A stretch of DNA of 64,000 bases. Source: Thioalkalivibrio versutus. GTDB taxonomy: Bacteria > Pseudomonadota > Gammaproteobacteria > Ectothiorhodospirales > Ectothiorhodospiraceae. Below are positions 40,432 to 51,286 of this stretch, piece after piece. The stretch spans positions 1-64,000 of the forward strand of contig NZ_MVAR01000023.1 in the NCBI RefSeq assembly GCF_001999325.1. Direction: 5' to 3'. Every line of letters starts with the position of its first letter. Position 1 is the stretch's first letter. The notes below the pieces were generated by a model. The model searched no databases. It saw nothing but the letters and a program-made list of their open reading frames with translations, and had not been told where the DNA came from. A program made the position numbers and the translations under genes.

Positions 40432-41543
40432 GATTCGGGGGATCCTGCGTCGAGGCGCTGGAAGCGCCCGTGGTCGAGGGCGGCCACGCGGCCATGGAGT
40501 TCAAGCAAAACCAGCATGGATGAAAGCTGTTCGATGGTCAATTTGGTGCGCTCGCGCAGGGTTTCCAGTGGGACCGGGTCGAAACCCATCGCGTTCAGCA
40601 CGCGTTCCTGCTCCGGGTCCAGCGGTTCGCTGGTGGGTTCCGCCGGAACAACTGGGGTGTTGGGCGCCACGCCTAGCCAGTCCGCGAGGTCGTCGAGGAT
40701 CTCGTCGGCCGACTCCACCAGTTGGGCGCCGTCGCGGATCAGTTGGTGGCAGCCCCGGCTGGCGGGGCTGAGTACCGAGCCCGGGACCGCATAGACCTGG
40801 CGCCCCTGCTCGGCGGCCAGCCGCGCGGTGATCAGCGAACCGCTCTTCAGGGCCGCCTCGACGACCAGGGTGGCCAGCGAAAGCCCGCTGATCACCCGGT
40901 TGCGCTGCGGGAAGTTCCGCGCCAGTGGCCGGGTATCGGTGGGCCATAACGAGACGACCAGGCCATGGTCCGCGATGCGATGGGCGAGCCGGCGATGCTG
41001 GGCGGGGTAGATGCGGTCGGGCCCGGTGGCGACCACCGCGATGGTGCGCCCGCCGGGTGCGGCCAGGGCGCCCTCGTGGGCCGCGCCGTCGATGCCGCGC
41101 GCCAGGCCGCTGGTGACCGTGAGCCCGGCCGTGGCCAGGCGCTCGCCCTGCGGGGTCGCCTCGCGGCTGCCGACGATCCCCACTTGCGGGGCGCGCAGCA
41201 GTTCCGGGTTGCCGTTCAGGTACAGCACTGGCGGTGGGTCGGGGAGCTCGGCCAGCAGGGGCGGATAGGCGGGGTCGTCGAGGCACAGGAGGTGATGCCG
41301 GGGATCGGCATCGAGCCAGGCCCGGTCGGCTTCGGCCCCTTTGTCGCGGGCCTGGCGCGCGGCATCGTCCAGCCGGAGGTCGATGCCCGCGCGCTGCCAT
41401 TCGGCGGTGGGGGCGTCGAGGGCGTTGCCCGGAGTGCCGAAGGCCTCGACCAGTTGCAGCATGCGCCGCGGGCCGAGGCCGGGGGTGTTGATCAGGCGTA
41501 GCCAGTCCTGGTGCGGAGCGGCCGCCGTTTCGGCATCACGCAT
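40428..41543 (-). CDS. dprA: DNA processing protein DprA
   Basis: Binds incoming single-stranded DNA and loads RecA in natural transformation. The 371-residue protein has a SAM-like N terminus (WLRLINTPGLGPRRMLQL), the Rossmann-like core with VGIVGSREATPQGERLA, SGLARGIDGAAHEGAL, TIAVVATGPDRIYPAQHRRL, LPTDTRP-like and GSLITARLAAEQGRQVYAVPGSV, and a winged-helix C-terminal domain (VLNAMGFDPVPLETLRERTKL). The protein is widely retained in non-competent bacteria. It is 21 bases after the LysM gene and overlaps smg. Confidence 0.96.
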   Translation of the reverse strand: MRDAETAAAPHQDWLRLINTPGLGPRRMLQLVEAFGTPGNALDAPTAEWQRAGIDLRLDDAARQARDKGAEADRAWLDADPRHHLLCLDDPAYPPLLAELPDPPPVLYLNGNPELLRAPQVGIVGSREATPQGERLATAGLTVTSGLARGIDGAAHEGALAAPGGRTIAVVATGPDRIYPAQHRRLAHRIADHGLVVSLWPTDTRPLARNFPQRNRVISGLSLATLVVEAALKSGSLITARLAAEQGRQVYAVPGSVLSPASRGCHQLIRDGAQLVESADEILDDLADWLGVAPNTPVVPAEPTSEPLDPEQERVLNAMGFDPVPLETLRERTKLTIEQLSSMLVLLELHGRVAALDHGRFQRLDAGSPES

Positions 41544-41564
41544 GAAGCCGGGCCGCAAGTCCGG

Positions 41565-42731
41565 TCAGGGGGCGCGAACCTTGTCACCCTCGCGCAGGGT
41601 GCGTTCGGCCTCGGTTACCAGCACGTAGGAGACCTTCTCGAAGGTCTGGAAGACCATTACGGTGCCGACTTCTTCTTCCGGCAGGGTGACCACGTCGTTG
41701 GCGCGATCACTGATCGGGTCGCGCACCTCGCGTCCGGCGGTGAAGGCCGCGAAGACGTGACCGTTCTCGATGCCGTCGCGCTCGCCGCGGTTGATGATGG
41801 CGGCCTGCAACTGGCCGATCTGGCTGATGGCGTCGAACAGCGAGATGATCGTGCCCTCGGCGCCGGCCGGCGCGCGGCCAATGTCGAACAGCCGGTCCTG
41901 CTCTTCGGCATACGGCACCAGGCGGTCGCCACGGATGGCCTCGCGTTCGCCCTTGCGGATATCGGCGCGGGCGACGTTGCCCGGCTCGATGATCTCCGCC
42001 TCGCCCACCGGCAGGGTCGCGACGCCCAGCTCCTCGCCGGTATCCGGGTCGATCAGCATGCCGTCGTGGCGCACGATGTGGTAGAGCTCGTACTGTTCGG
42101 TGTCTTCGGCGTTGCGCACGTAGACGCGGTCGCCGGGGCCGAAGATCACGCGCTCGTCCTGCGAGGCGAGGACATACGGCGCGTTCTCCAGGGTCTCTTC
42201 GTCCAGCACCTGCGGCCGGAACATGAACGACTGCAGGGTGGAGATGGGGGAGATGTCCTCGTCGCGCTCCACCACCCGGGCCTCGGGCGACAGGCGATGG
42301 GTCGGGCGCACGCGCGGGCCGCCGTCGACCATGATGCGCGGCTGGCCATCCACGTAATGAATGCTCAGCACGTCACCCGGATAGATCAGGTGGGGGTTCT
42401 CAATCTCGGGGTTGACCAGCCAGATCTCCGGCCAGTACCAGGGGTCCTGCAGGAACATCGCGGAGATATCCCAGAGCGTGTCGCCCTTCTTGACGACGTA
42501 GCGTTCCGGCGCGGATTCGCGGATCTCCGGCTCGGCCTCGGCCTCGGCGGAGCTGCGTCGTTCCAGTGCGTTGCGCGACTCGCGGGCGGCAGCTTGCGTT
42601 TCGCTGGTGTCGGATACAGCCGTTTCGGCGCTGCCATTCTCTGGCGTGGCCGCGCAGGCGCTCAGCAACAGCGTTACACTGAAGAGAATGCCCGGCAGAA
42701 CGAAGGTCGTGGTGGCCCTGGTCTTGTACAT
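41565..42731 (-). CDS. LysM-domain lipoprotein
   Basis: Probable peptidoglycan-binding envelope lipoprotein of unknown role. The 388-residue precursor has a hydrophobic leader with lipobox LLSAC (Cys26), an acidic Ala/Glu-rich linker, a LysM domain at about residues 77-130 (YVVKKGDTLWDIS, then WYWPEIWLVNPEIENPHLIYPGDVL), and 250 further residues with SAF-like/YjjA-like repeats ending in VTEAERTLREGDKVRAP. LysM proteins of this size lie upstream of dprA in many Gammaproteobacteria. It is divergent from def; the 142-base spacer has no clear sigma-70 boxes that I can defend. Confidence 0.92.
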   Translation of the reverse strand: MYKTRATTTFVLPGILFSVTLLLSACAATPENGSAETAVSDTSETQAAARESRNALERRSSAEAEAEPEIRESAPERYVVKKGDTLWDISAMFLQDPWYWPEIWLVNPEIENPHLIYPGDVLSIHYVDGQPRIMVDGGPRVRPTHRLSPEARVVERDEDISPISTLQSFMFRPQVLDEETLENAPYVLASQDERVIFGPGDRVYVRNAEDTEQYELYHIVRHDGMLIDPDTGEELGVATLPVGEAEIIEPGNVARADIRKGEREAIRGDRLVPYAEEQDRLFDIGRAPAGAEGTIISLFDAISQIGQLQAAIINRGERDGIENGHVFAAFTAGREVRDPISDRANDVVTLPEEEVGTVMVFQTFEKVSYVLVTEAERTLREGDKVRAP

Positions 42732-42873
42732 TTTAGTGTCCCCTGTCAGGTCCGCGCGCTCCCCGAGCCTTCCTGTGGCCCGGCCCCAGTCGGATGACGC
42801 AACTCCGCGGATATTGCGGTCCAACGTTAGCAGAATTGCGACGTCTGTACAGTACAAAGTTTGAGGTTTTTTC

Positions 42874-43407
42874 ATGGCCAAGCGTGAAATCCTGCACTTC
42901 CCCGATCCCCGGCTACGCCTGAGGGCCGAGCCGGTCGCCGAGGTGGATGACGAGATCCGTACCCTGGTGGACGACATGTTCGAGACCATGTACGAGGCCC
43001 CGGGCATTGGCCTGGCGGCCACCCAGATCAACGTGCAAAAGCGAGTGCTGGTGGCGGATGTCTCCGATGATCAGAGCGCGCCGCATGCCTTGATCAACCC
43101 CGAGATCCTGGAAACCTCCGGCGAGGAGGAGATGGACGAGGGCTGCCTGTCCGTGCCCGGTTTCTACGAAAAGGTGCAGCGTGCCGACCGCATCCGCGTG
43201 CGCGCCCTGGGGCGCGATGGCCAGCCCTTCGAGCTGGACATCGACGGGCTGCTCGCGGTGTGCATCCAGCACGAGATCGACCACCTCGACGGCAAGCTGT
43301 TCGTCGATTACCTGTCCAGCCTGAAGCGCAGCCGCATTCGCAAGAAGCTGGAGAAGCAGGGCGTCCGCACCGGGGCGGGTGACAAGGCCGCGGTCCCCGC
43401 GGTCTGA
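42874..43407 (+). CDS. def: Peptide deformylase
   Basis: Removes the formyl group from the N-terminal methionine of new proteins. The 177-residue metalloenzyme has all three motifs: GIGLAATQ (47-54 region), EGCLSVPG with the cysteine metal ligand, and QHEIDHLDG with the two histidine ligands and catalytic glutamate. The ATG follows GAGG and a T run. It is the first gene of the def-fmt-rsmB-DUF4390-ntrY-ntrX row, and its stop overlaps the fmt ATG (TGATG). Confidence 0.97.
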   Translation: MAKREILHFPDPRLRLRAEPVAEVDDEIRTLVDDMFETMYEAPGIGLAATQINVQKRVLVADVSDDQSAPHALINPEILETSGEEEMDEGCLSVPGFYEKVQRADRIRVRALGRDGQPFELDIDGLLAVCIQHEIDHLDGKLFVDYLSSLKRSRIRKKLEKQGVRTGAGDKAAVPAV

Positions 43408-44372
43408 TGGGGGTGGCGGACACGGACGTCGACTCCCTGCGCATCGTCTATGCCGGGACGCCCGATTTTGCAGTCCCGGCGCTGAAGGCCCTGATCGAGA
43501 GCGGGCATGCGCCGGTCGCGGTCTACACCCAGCCGGACCGCCCGGCGGGGCGCGGGCGCAAGCTGCGCCCCGGGCCGGTCAAGCAGGTCGCCGAGGCCGC
43601 GGGGCTGCCGGTGGTGCAGCCGGAGAGTCTCAAAACCCCTGAGGCCCAGGCGGCGCTCGCGGCCTGGCGCCCGGATATCCTGATCGTGGCGGCCTACGGG
43701 CTGATCCTGCCGCGCGCGGTGCTCGCGATCCCGCCGCTGGGGGGGCTCAATATCCACGCCTCGTTGCTGCCGCGCTGGCGCGGCGCGGCGCCGATTCACC
43801 GTGCCATCCTCGCGGGGGATGCCGAGACCGGGGTCTGCCTGATGCAGATGGCCCCGGGGCTGGATACCGGCCCGGTGCATGCCTGCCGGGGTGTGACGAT
43901 TACACCGGAGACCACCACTGGAAGCCTGCACGACGTTCTCGCCCGTGAAGGCGCCGAACTGCTGGTCGAGCAGCTCCCGGCGATTGCCGCGGGCGAGTCC
44001 GCGCCCTGGCCACAAGATGACGAGCAGGCCACGTATGCCCGCAAGCTGGAGAAACAGGAGGCCTGGATGGACTGGTCGCAACCGGCCGTCGCCCTGGATC
44101 GCCAGGTACGTGCCTTCAACCCCTGGCCGGTGGCCCAGACCGGCTGGCAGGGGCAGGTGGTGCGGGTGTTTAACGCGACCCCTCTTGCCGAACCGGCCGA
44201 TGCGGCGCCGGGGACGATTCGAAATACTGGGGTGGACGGCGTCGACGTGGCCACGGGCGACGGCATCCTGCGGCTGCAAACGGTGCAGCTGCCGGGACGT
44301 CGCCCGGTCGCGGCGGCCGACTGGGCTCGTAATGCCGATCTGGTTGGCCAGACCCTGACGGGGGCGGTCTGA
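43407..44372 (+). CDS. fmt: Methionyl-tRNA formyltransferase
   Basis: Formylates initiator Met-tRNA with 10-formyl-tetrahydrofolate. The 321-residue protein has the N-terminal catalytic domain, [38 protein letters not shown] with the catalytic Asn and His, MAPGLDTGP with the catalytic Asp, and a C-terminal OB-like domain ([11 protein letters not shown]). A possible extension [10 protein letters not shown] before the conserved SLRIVYAG is short and unconserved, so GTG 43413 is an alternative start. TGATG overlaps on both sides show tight coupling with def and rsmB. Confidence 0.97.
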   Translation: MGVADTDVDSLRIVYAGTPDFAVPALKALIESGHAPVAVYTQPDRPAGRGRKLRPGPVKQVAEAAGLPVVQPESLKTPEAQAALAAWRPDILIVAAYGLILPRAVLAIPPLGGLNIHASLLPRWRGAAPIHRAILAGDAETGVCLMQMAPGLDTGPVHACRGVTITPETTTGSLHDVLAREGAELLVEQLPAIAAGESAPWPQDDEQATYARKLEKQEAWMDWSQPAVALDRQVRAFNPWPVAQTGWQGQVVRVFNATPLAEPADAAPGTIRNTGVDGVDVATGDGILRLQTVQLPGRRPVAAADWARNADLVGQTLTGAV

Positions 44373-45730
44373 TGGCAGGCAAGCAAAAGCGTGTGGTGCC
44401 CTCGCGGGTGGATTCGCGTTCGCCGCGTCAGCGTGCGCTGGAGGCGGTCGAGCGCGTGGTGCTGCAGGGGCAGTCGCTGACCCGGGCGGTGGAGCTGGTG
44501 ACCGAGGGGCTCGCGTCGCGCGATGCCGCCTGGGTGCAGGCCCTGGCCTACACCACCCTGCGCTGGTATCCGCAGCTGGAGGGGCTGGTCGGCGGGTTTC
44601 TCGAGCGACCGCTGCGCAAGAAGGATGCCGTGATCGGCGTGCTGCTGGCGCAGGGCCTGGCCGAGGTGCTGCATTTCGGTACGCGGGATCATGCGGCGGT
44701 GCGCGAGACGGCCGAGCTGGCGCGCGAGATCCATCGACCCGGCGCGGTGGGGCTGATCAACGCGGTTCTGCGCCGTGCCCTGCGCGAGCAGGATGCGCTG
44801 GCCGCCCGGATCGAGGCGGAGCCGGGCCTGCGCTATGCGGTTCCGGCGTGGCTGCTGGAGGCGATTCGCGACGCCTGGCCCGAGGACTGGGAGGCGTTGC
44901 TGGAGGCCTCGACGCTGCCGGCGCCGATGACCCTGCGGGTGAACCTGCAGCGCGGCAGCCGCGAGGCGGCGCTGGAGGCGCTGGCCGCTGCGGGGACGCC
45001 GGCGCGGCCGCACCCGGTGCTCGCCAGCGCGCTGACCCTGGAGAATCCGGTCGACGTCGGGGCGCTGCCGGGGTTTGCCGACGGGGCGCTGTCGGTCCAG
45101 GACGCCTCGGCGCAATGGGCCGGGCACCTGCTGGATCCGCAGCCGGGCGAGCGGGTGCTGGATGCCTGTGCGGCCCCGGGCGGCAAGACCGGGCACCTTC
45201 TGGAGCGCGCCGGTGGCCAACTGGACCTCACCGCGCTGGACAACGACCCGGAACGCCTGGAGCAGGTGCGCGAGAATCTCGACCGGCTGGGCTTCGACGC
45301 CCGGCTGGTCGCCGCCGACCTGGAGGCCGCCGACGACTGGTGGGACGGCCAGGCCTTCGACGCGATCCTGCTGGACGTGCCTTGTTCTGCCACCGGCGTG
45401 ATCCGGCGTCATCCGGATATCAAGACCCTGCGCCGAGCCGAGGACATCCCGCGTCTGGCGGCGGAGCAGGCCCGCCTGCTGGCCGGCGCCTGGCAGCTGC
45501 TGCGCCCGGGCGGGCGGCTGCTGTATGCCACCTGCTCGCTGCTGTCGCCGGAAAACGAGGCCGTTGTGGCCCCGTTCGTGGCCGCGACCGCGGATGCGCA
45601 GGTACTTCCCGTGAATGGCGATGCGGGGATCCCCGGAGGCCGGCCGCGCGAGGTCGGCGTGTCGCTGCCGCTGGGGCTCGAGGGCGGTGACGGCTTCTAC
45701 TATGCGCTCCTGGAGAAGCGGGCCCCCTGA
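44372..45730 (+). CDS. rsmB: 16S rRNA (cytosine-967-C5)-methyltransferase RsmB
   Basis: Methylates C967 of 16S rRNA. The 452-residue protein combines an N-terminal NusB-like RNA-binding domain (RQRALEAVERVVLQGQSL to INAVLRRALRE) with a RsmB methyltransferase core: VQDASAQWAGHLL, motif I VLDACAAPGGKTGHLLE, ALDNDPERLEQ, and the two catalytic cysteines in LDVPCSATGVIRRHPDIK and LYATCSLLSPENE. Length and order match E. coli RsmB. The stop overlaps the next start. Confidence 0.97.
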   Translation: MAGKQKRVVPSRVDSRSPRQRALEAVERVVLQGQSLTRAVELVTEGLASRDAAWVQALAYTTLRWYPQLEGLVGGFLERPLRKKDAVIGVLLAQGLAEVLHFGTRDHAAVRETAELAREIHRPGAVGLINAVLRRALREQDALAARIEAEPGLRYAVPAWLLEAIRDAWPEDWEALLEASTLPAPMTLRVNLQRGSREAALEALAAAGTPARPHPVLASALTLENPVDVGALPGFADGALSVQDASAQWAGHLLDPQPGERVLDACAAPGGKTGHLLERAGGQLDLTALDNDPERLEQVRENLDRLGFDARLVAADLEAADDWWDGQAFDAILLDVPCSATGVIRRHPDIKTLRRAEDIPRLAAEQARLLAGAWQLLRPGGRLLYATCSLLSPENEAVVAPFVAATADAQVLPVNGDAGIPGGRPREVGVSLPLGLEGGDGFYYALLEKRAP

Positions 45731-46308
45731 TGCCGAGCGGCGCCTCCCCGTGGCGCGGGCCCTTCGTGGCGCTGTGCTGCCTGTTTGCTCTGCTGGCGCT
45801 GCCTGTGCCGGCCGCGGCGGTGGAGATCCGCGGCGCCAATCACCTGTGGCTGGACGACACCACCGTGCTGGTGCGTCTCGATATCGACATGCGTCTGCCC
45901 GCCGTGCTGGAAGCTGCCCTGGCCAACGGAGTGACCCTGGAGTTCGAGGCGGAAACCCGTCTGGAGCGCGGTCGCCGGGTGGGGCGCGACACCCTGGCGA
46001 GCGAGACCCGCCGGGTCCAGCTGCAATACTTTGCGCTGAACCGGCACTACCTGGTAACCGCGGTGACCGACGAGCGCATGGATCTGAAACCGACCCTGGG
46101 GGATGCCCTGGACCAGGTCGCCCGGCGGCTGGGCCGGCTGCGCCTGGACGGCATTCCCGCTTCGGCGCGCCCGAATCCCGGGGAGTTCGACCTGGCGGCG
46201 CGCCTGATGCTGGTGTACTCGGCGCTGCCTCTGCCCCTGCAGCTGGATGCCGGGTTGCGCGGTGATCTGACGACACGACAGGAGTGGCGGCGATGGTCGC
46301 TGGACTGA
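45730..46308 (+). CDS. DUF4390 domain-containing protein
   Basis: Exported protein of unknown function, 192 residues. A signal peptide (FVALCCLFALLALPVPAAA) precedes the domain, which includes ANHLWLDDTTVLVRLDIDMRLP, ALANGVTLEFEAETRLER and LQYFALNRHYLVTAVTDE. DUF4390 genes lie between rsmB and ntrY in many Beta- and Gammaproteobacteria, which suggests a link to the NtrYX envelope signal, but no role is known. Its 3' end overlaps the ntrY start region by 16 bases. Confidence 0.88.
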   Translation: MPSGASPWRGPFVALCCLFALLALPVPAAAVEIRGANHLWLDDTTVLVRLDIDMRLPAVLEAALANGVTLEFEAETRLERGRRVGRDTLASETRRVQLQYFALNRHYLVTAVTDERMDLKPTLGDALDQVARRLGRLRLDGIPASARPNPGEFDLAARLMLVYSALPLPLQLDAGLRGDLTTRQEWRRWSLD

Positions 46309-48490
46309 GGGGCTTCCCGTGGGGGCTGTTCGGCATCGGGCTCCTGTTCGTGCTGCTGCTGACCTCGCTGGTGGTGATGGGCGATGCCGCCCAGAACCAG
46401 GCGCGCTTCGAGCAGCTGTTTCTGTGGCTGCTGGTGTTCCACGTCGCCGTGCTGGTGGCGCTGGGCGGGCTGATCATCTATCAGGTCGCGCGCATGGCGA
46501 TCCAGTATCGCCGCGGGGTCCCCGGCAGCCGGCTGACCCTGCGCCTGGTTGCGGTGTTCATGCTGGTGGCGGTCCTGCCGGTGTCCGTTGTCTATTACTT
46601 CTCCTTCAAGTTCCTGAACGAGGGCGTGGATTCCTGGTTCGACGTGCGCGTGGAGTCGGCGCTGGAGGATGCGCTGGAGCTGTCGCGCTCGTCGCTGGAT
46701 CTGCGGGTGCGCCAGCTGGCGAACGAGACCCAGGAGCTGATGAGCGATCTCGAGGGGGTCTCGGAGGGGCTGGTGCCGCTGGCCCTGAACGACTATCGCC
46801 GCCAGGTCGGGGCGCAGGAGCTGACCCTGGTCGGCTCCAACAACCGCATCATCGCCTCCAGTACCGACAGCCCAATCCGTCGTCTGCCGACCCCGCCCGG
46901 GTCCGACATTCTGATGCGGGTACGCCCGGAACAGCCGTATTCGCGGCTGGAGCCGCAGCCCGACGGCTCGCTGATCATCCGCGTGGTGGCCACCACCAGC
47001 AGCCGCCGCCCGGGCTCGGAGAACCGTATCCTGCAGGGTATCTATCCCGTGGACCCGCGCATGAGCGCGTTGTCGCTACGGGTGCAGGACGCCTTCGCCG
47101 ACTATCGCGAATTCGCCTACCTGCGCGGGCCGATGATCCAGGGCTTTGTGTTCACCCTCTCACTGGCGCTGGCGATCTCGCTGATGGCCGCGCTCTGGGC
47201 CGGGCTGCTGGTGGCGCGGCGCATGGTGCGCCCGATCTCCGACCTGGTGCAGGGCACACGCATGGTCGCCCAGGGCGACTACAGCACCCGCCTGGCGGTG
47301 CAGCGCGCCGACGAGCTGGGTTTCCTGGTGCAGTCGTTCAATACCATGACGCGCACCCTGAACGAGGCGCGCGACGAGGCGGAACGCAACCGCCGCCTGC
47401 TGGACGCCGAGCGCGCCTATCTGGAGAGCGTGCTGCAACACTTGCGCTCCGGCGTGCTGGCGCTGGATGGCAGCCTGCGCCTGCGTACCGCGAACGCCGC
47501 GGCCAGCGAGATCCTGGAGTGCGACCTGCAGCGGGCGCGCACCCGGGTGATGTCGGAGGTGGGCGCCGAGTGCCCGCTGGTGGCGCAGTTTTTCGAGGCG
47601 ATCAGCGATGCCCTGGTGCGCCAGGAAGAAGAATGGTCGCGCCAGGTGGTGGTGTTCACCCGTAGCGGGCGCAAGGTGCTGATGACCCGTGCCGTGTGGC
47701 TGCCGACTTCGGGGTCCAGCCGCGGTCTGCACGCGATCGTGTTCGACGACATGACCGAGTTCCTGAAGGCCCAGCGTGACGCCGCCTGGGGCGAGGTGGC
47801 GCGCCGCCTGGCGCACGAGATCAAGAACCCGCTGACCCCGATCCAGCTGTCCGCCGAGCGCCTGTCGCGGCGTCTGGGCAAGGTGCTGGAGGGGGCGGAT
47901 CGCGAGGTGCTGGATCGCGCCACCGGTACCATCGTGCAGCAGGTGGAGGCGATGAAGACCCTGGTCAACGCCTTCCGCGACTATGCCCAGGCCCCGCAGC
48001 TGGAGCGCGCGTCGGTGGATCTGAACCAGCTGATCCGGGACGTCTGCGAGTTGTACCTGGACCAGGACGGGCGCTCGCGCGTCGATGTCACGCTGGATGC
48101 GTCCCTGCCGCGAATCCATGGCGACGCCGGGCGTCTGCGCCAGTTGCTGCACAACCTGATCAAGAACGCCCTGGAGGCGGGCGAGGGCCACGAGGACATG
48201 GAGGTGCATGTCGCCACGGCGTATCTCGACGACTCGGCCGGGCCGCATATCGAATTGCGTGTGATCGACACCGGCCCGGGCATCAAGCCGGAGTTCCTCG
48301 AGCGCATCTTCGAGCCCTACACCACCGACAAGCCGCGTGGAACCGGTCTCGGTCTGGCCGTCGCGCAGAAGATCGTGGAGGAGCATGGCGGCATGATTGA
48401 GTGCCATAATGCAGAGTCCGGGCCGGGCGGGGCGGTCTTCCGCATCCGCATCCCGGTGGAGCATGGTCCGGTGGTTCACGAGGAGCCCGA

Positions 48491-48494
<4 letters not shown>
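46293..48494 (+). CDS. ntrY: NtrY-type membrane sensor histidine kinase
   Basis: Membrane sensor kinase of the NtrY-NtrX pair, linked in other bacteria to nitrogen, redox and envelope responses. The 733-residue protein begins with several membrane helices and a periplasmic domain, then a HAMP linker (VARRMVRPISDLVQGTRMVA), a PAS-like domain, the phospho-acceptor H508 in RRLAHEIKNPLTPIQLS, and ATPase boxes NLIKNALEAG (N), DTGPGI (G1), FEPYTTDKPRGTGLGLAV (F/G2). The ATG at 46293 has GGAG at a proper distance; GTG at 46284 is an alternative. It ends with an ATGA overlap with ntrX. Confidence 0.95.
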
Positions 48495-49870
<1,376 letters not shown>

Positions 49871-49893
49871 ACCTGCTCCGGGACGGGAGACGC

Positions 49894-51273
49894 ATGAAGC
49901 ACATCATCATCCTCGGGGCCGGGCAGGTCGGGCAGTCGCTGGCGGAGGCGCTGAGCGCCGACGGGATCGACATTACGGTGGTCGATTACCGCGCCGAGAT
50001 GCTGGCGGAGCTGGAGGATCGTTTCGACATCAAGACCGTGCACGGCTTTGCCGCGCACCCCTCGGTGCTGGAGGCAGCCGGTGCGCAGGACGCGTCCATG
50101 CTGATCGCGGTCACCAACTCGGACGAGACCAACATGGTCGCCTGCCAGGTGGCCTCCACGCTGTTCAATATCGAGACCAAGATCGCCCGGGTGCGGGCCC
50201 GCGACTACCACGAGACCCCGGCGCTGTTCGCCCAGGACGCGATGCCGGTGGACATGCTGATCTCGCCCGAGGCCATCGTGACCAGCCACATCCAGCGCCT
50301 GATCGAGCACCCCGGTTCGCTCCAGGTGCTGGAATTCGCCGAGGGCCGAGTTTCGCTGGTGGGGGTGCGCGCCTACTACGGGGGCCCGCTGGTCGGGCAC
50401 GAGCTGAAGAATCTGCAAAACGACATGCCGGGCATCCAGACCCGGGTGGCCGCGATCTTCCGCAAGGATCGCTCGATCCAGCCGGATGGTTCCACGGTGA
50501 TCGAGGCCGATGACGAGGTGTTCTTCGTCGCGGCGAAGAAGAACATCCGCGCGGTGACCTCGGAGCTGCGCAAGCTGGAAAAGCCCTACAAGCGAATCAT
50601 GGTGGCCGGTGGCGGCAACATCGGCGAGCGCCTGGCCGAGACGCTCAGCAAGCGCTACCGGGTCAAGGTGATCGAACGCGATTCCGAACGTGCCGATCAT
50701 CTGGCGCGGACGCTACCCAGCAATGTCCTGGTGCTGCACGGGGACAGCTCGGATGACCGCTTCCTCGAATCCATCAACGTCGAGCACAGCGACGTGTTCT
50801 GCGCGGTCACCAACGACGACCAGGCGAACATCTTCGCCGGGATGCTGGCCAAGCGCTGGGGCGTGCGCAAGGTGATGTCGCTGATCAATCGGCCGAGTTA
50901 CGTGGACCTGCTGCAAAGCGGGACCATCGATGTCGCGATCTCGCCACAGCAGGCGACCATCGGTGCGCTGCTGGCGCGGGTGCGCGAGGGCGGAACCGCC
51001 ACCGTGCATGCCCTGCGCCGCGGTGCGGCCGAGGCGATCGAGACCGTGGTCAACGGCGATGCCCGGACGTCGCAGGTGGTCAGCCGCCGGATCGACGAGA
51101 TCGACTTTCCCGAGGGCACTCGCGTCGGAGCGGTGGTGCGGGGCGAGGAGGTCATCATCCCCCATCGCGACACGGTCATCGAGGCCGGCGACCACGTGAT
51201 TCTGTTCGTGACCGATCGGCGCAAGGTGAAGCAGGTGCAGCGCCTGTTCCAGCCCACGGCGCTGTTCTTCTAG
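49894..51273 (+). CDS. trkA: Trk potassium uptake regulator TrkA
   Basis: Cytoplasmic NAD(H)/ATP-binding gating subunit of the Trk potassium channel. The 459-residue protein has two tandem RCK_N/RCK_C units: the first with IILGAGQVGQSLAEALS, and the second starting at about residue 230 with RIMVAGGGNIGERLAETLS, with EVFFVAAKKNIRAV between. Duplication of the RCK pair and length are typical. It lies 13 bases before trkH and 23 after ntrX. Confidence 0.97.
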   Translation: MKHIIILGAGQVGQSLAEALSADGIDITVVDYRAEMLAELEDRFDIKTVHGFAAHPSVLEAAGAQDASMLIAVTNSDETNMVACQVASTLFNIETKIARVRARDYHETPALFAQDAMPVDMLISPEAIVTSHIQRLIEHPGSLQVLEFAEGRVSLVGVRAYYGGPLVGHELKNLQNDMPGIQTRVAAIFRKDRSIQPDGSTVIEADDEVFFVAAKKNIRAVTSELRKLEKPYKRIMVAGGGNIGERLAETLSKRYRVKVIERDSERADHLARTLPSNVLVLHGDSSDDRFLESINVEHSDVFCAVTNDDQANIFAGMLAKRWGVRKVMSLINRPSYVDLLQSGTIDVAISPQQATIGALLARVREGGTATVHALRRGAAEAIETVVNGDARTSQVVSRRIDEIDFPEGTRVGAVVRGEEVIIPHRDTVIEAGDHVILFVTDRRKVKQVQRLFQPTALFF

Positions 51274-51286
51274 GCGGAGCGCGCGG

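Noticed and set aside
42732-42873. Divergent promoters between the LysM gene and def
   Set aside because: Promoters must be here, but no pair of boxes fits well enough to mark.
43796-46477. 893-codon open frame on the minus strand opposite fmt, rsmB and DUF4390
   Set aside because: Covers three well-defined genes on the other strand and is rich in Arg, Pro, Gln and His, typical of antisense frames in GC-rich DNA; no ribosome site or domain.
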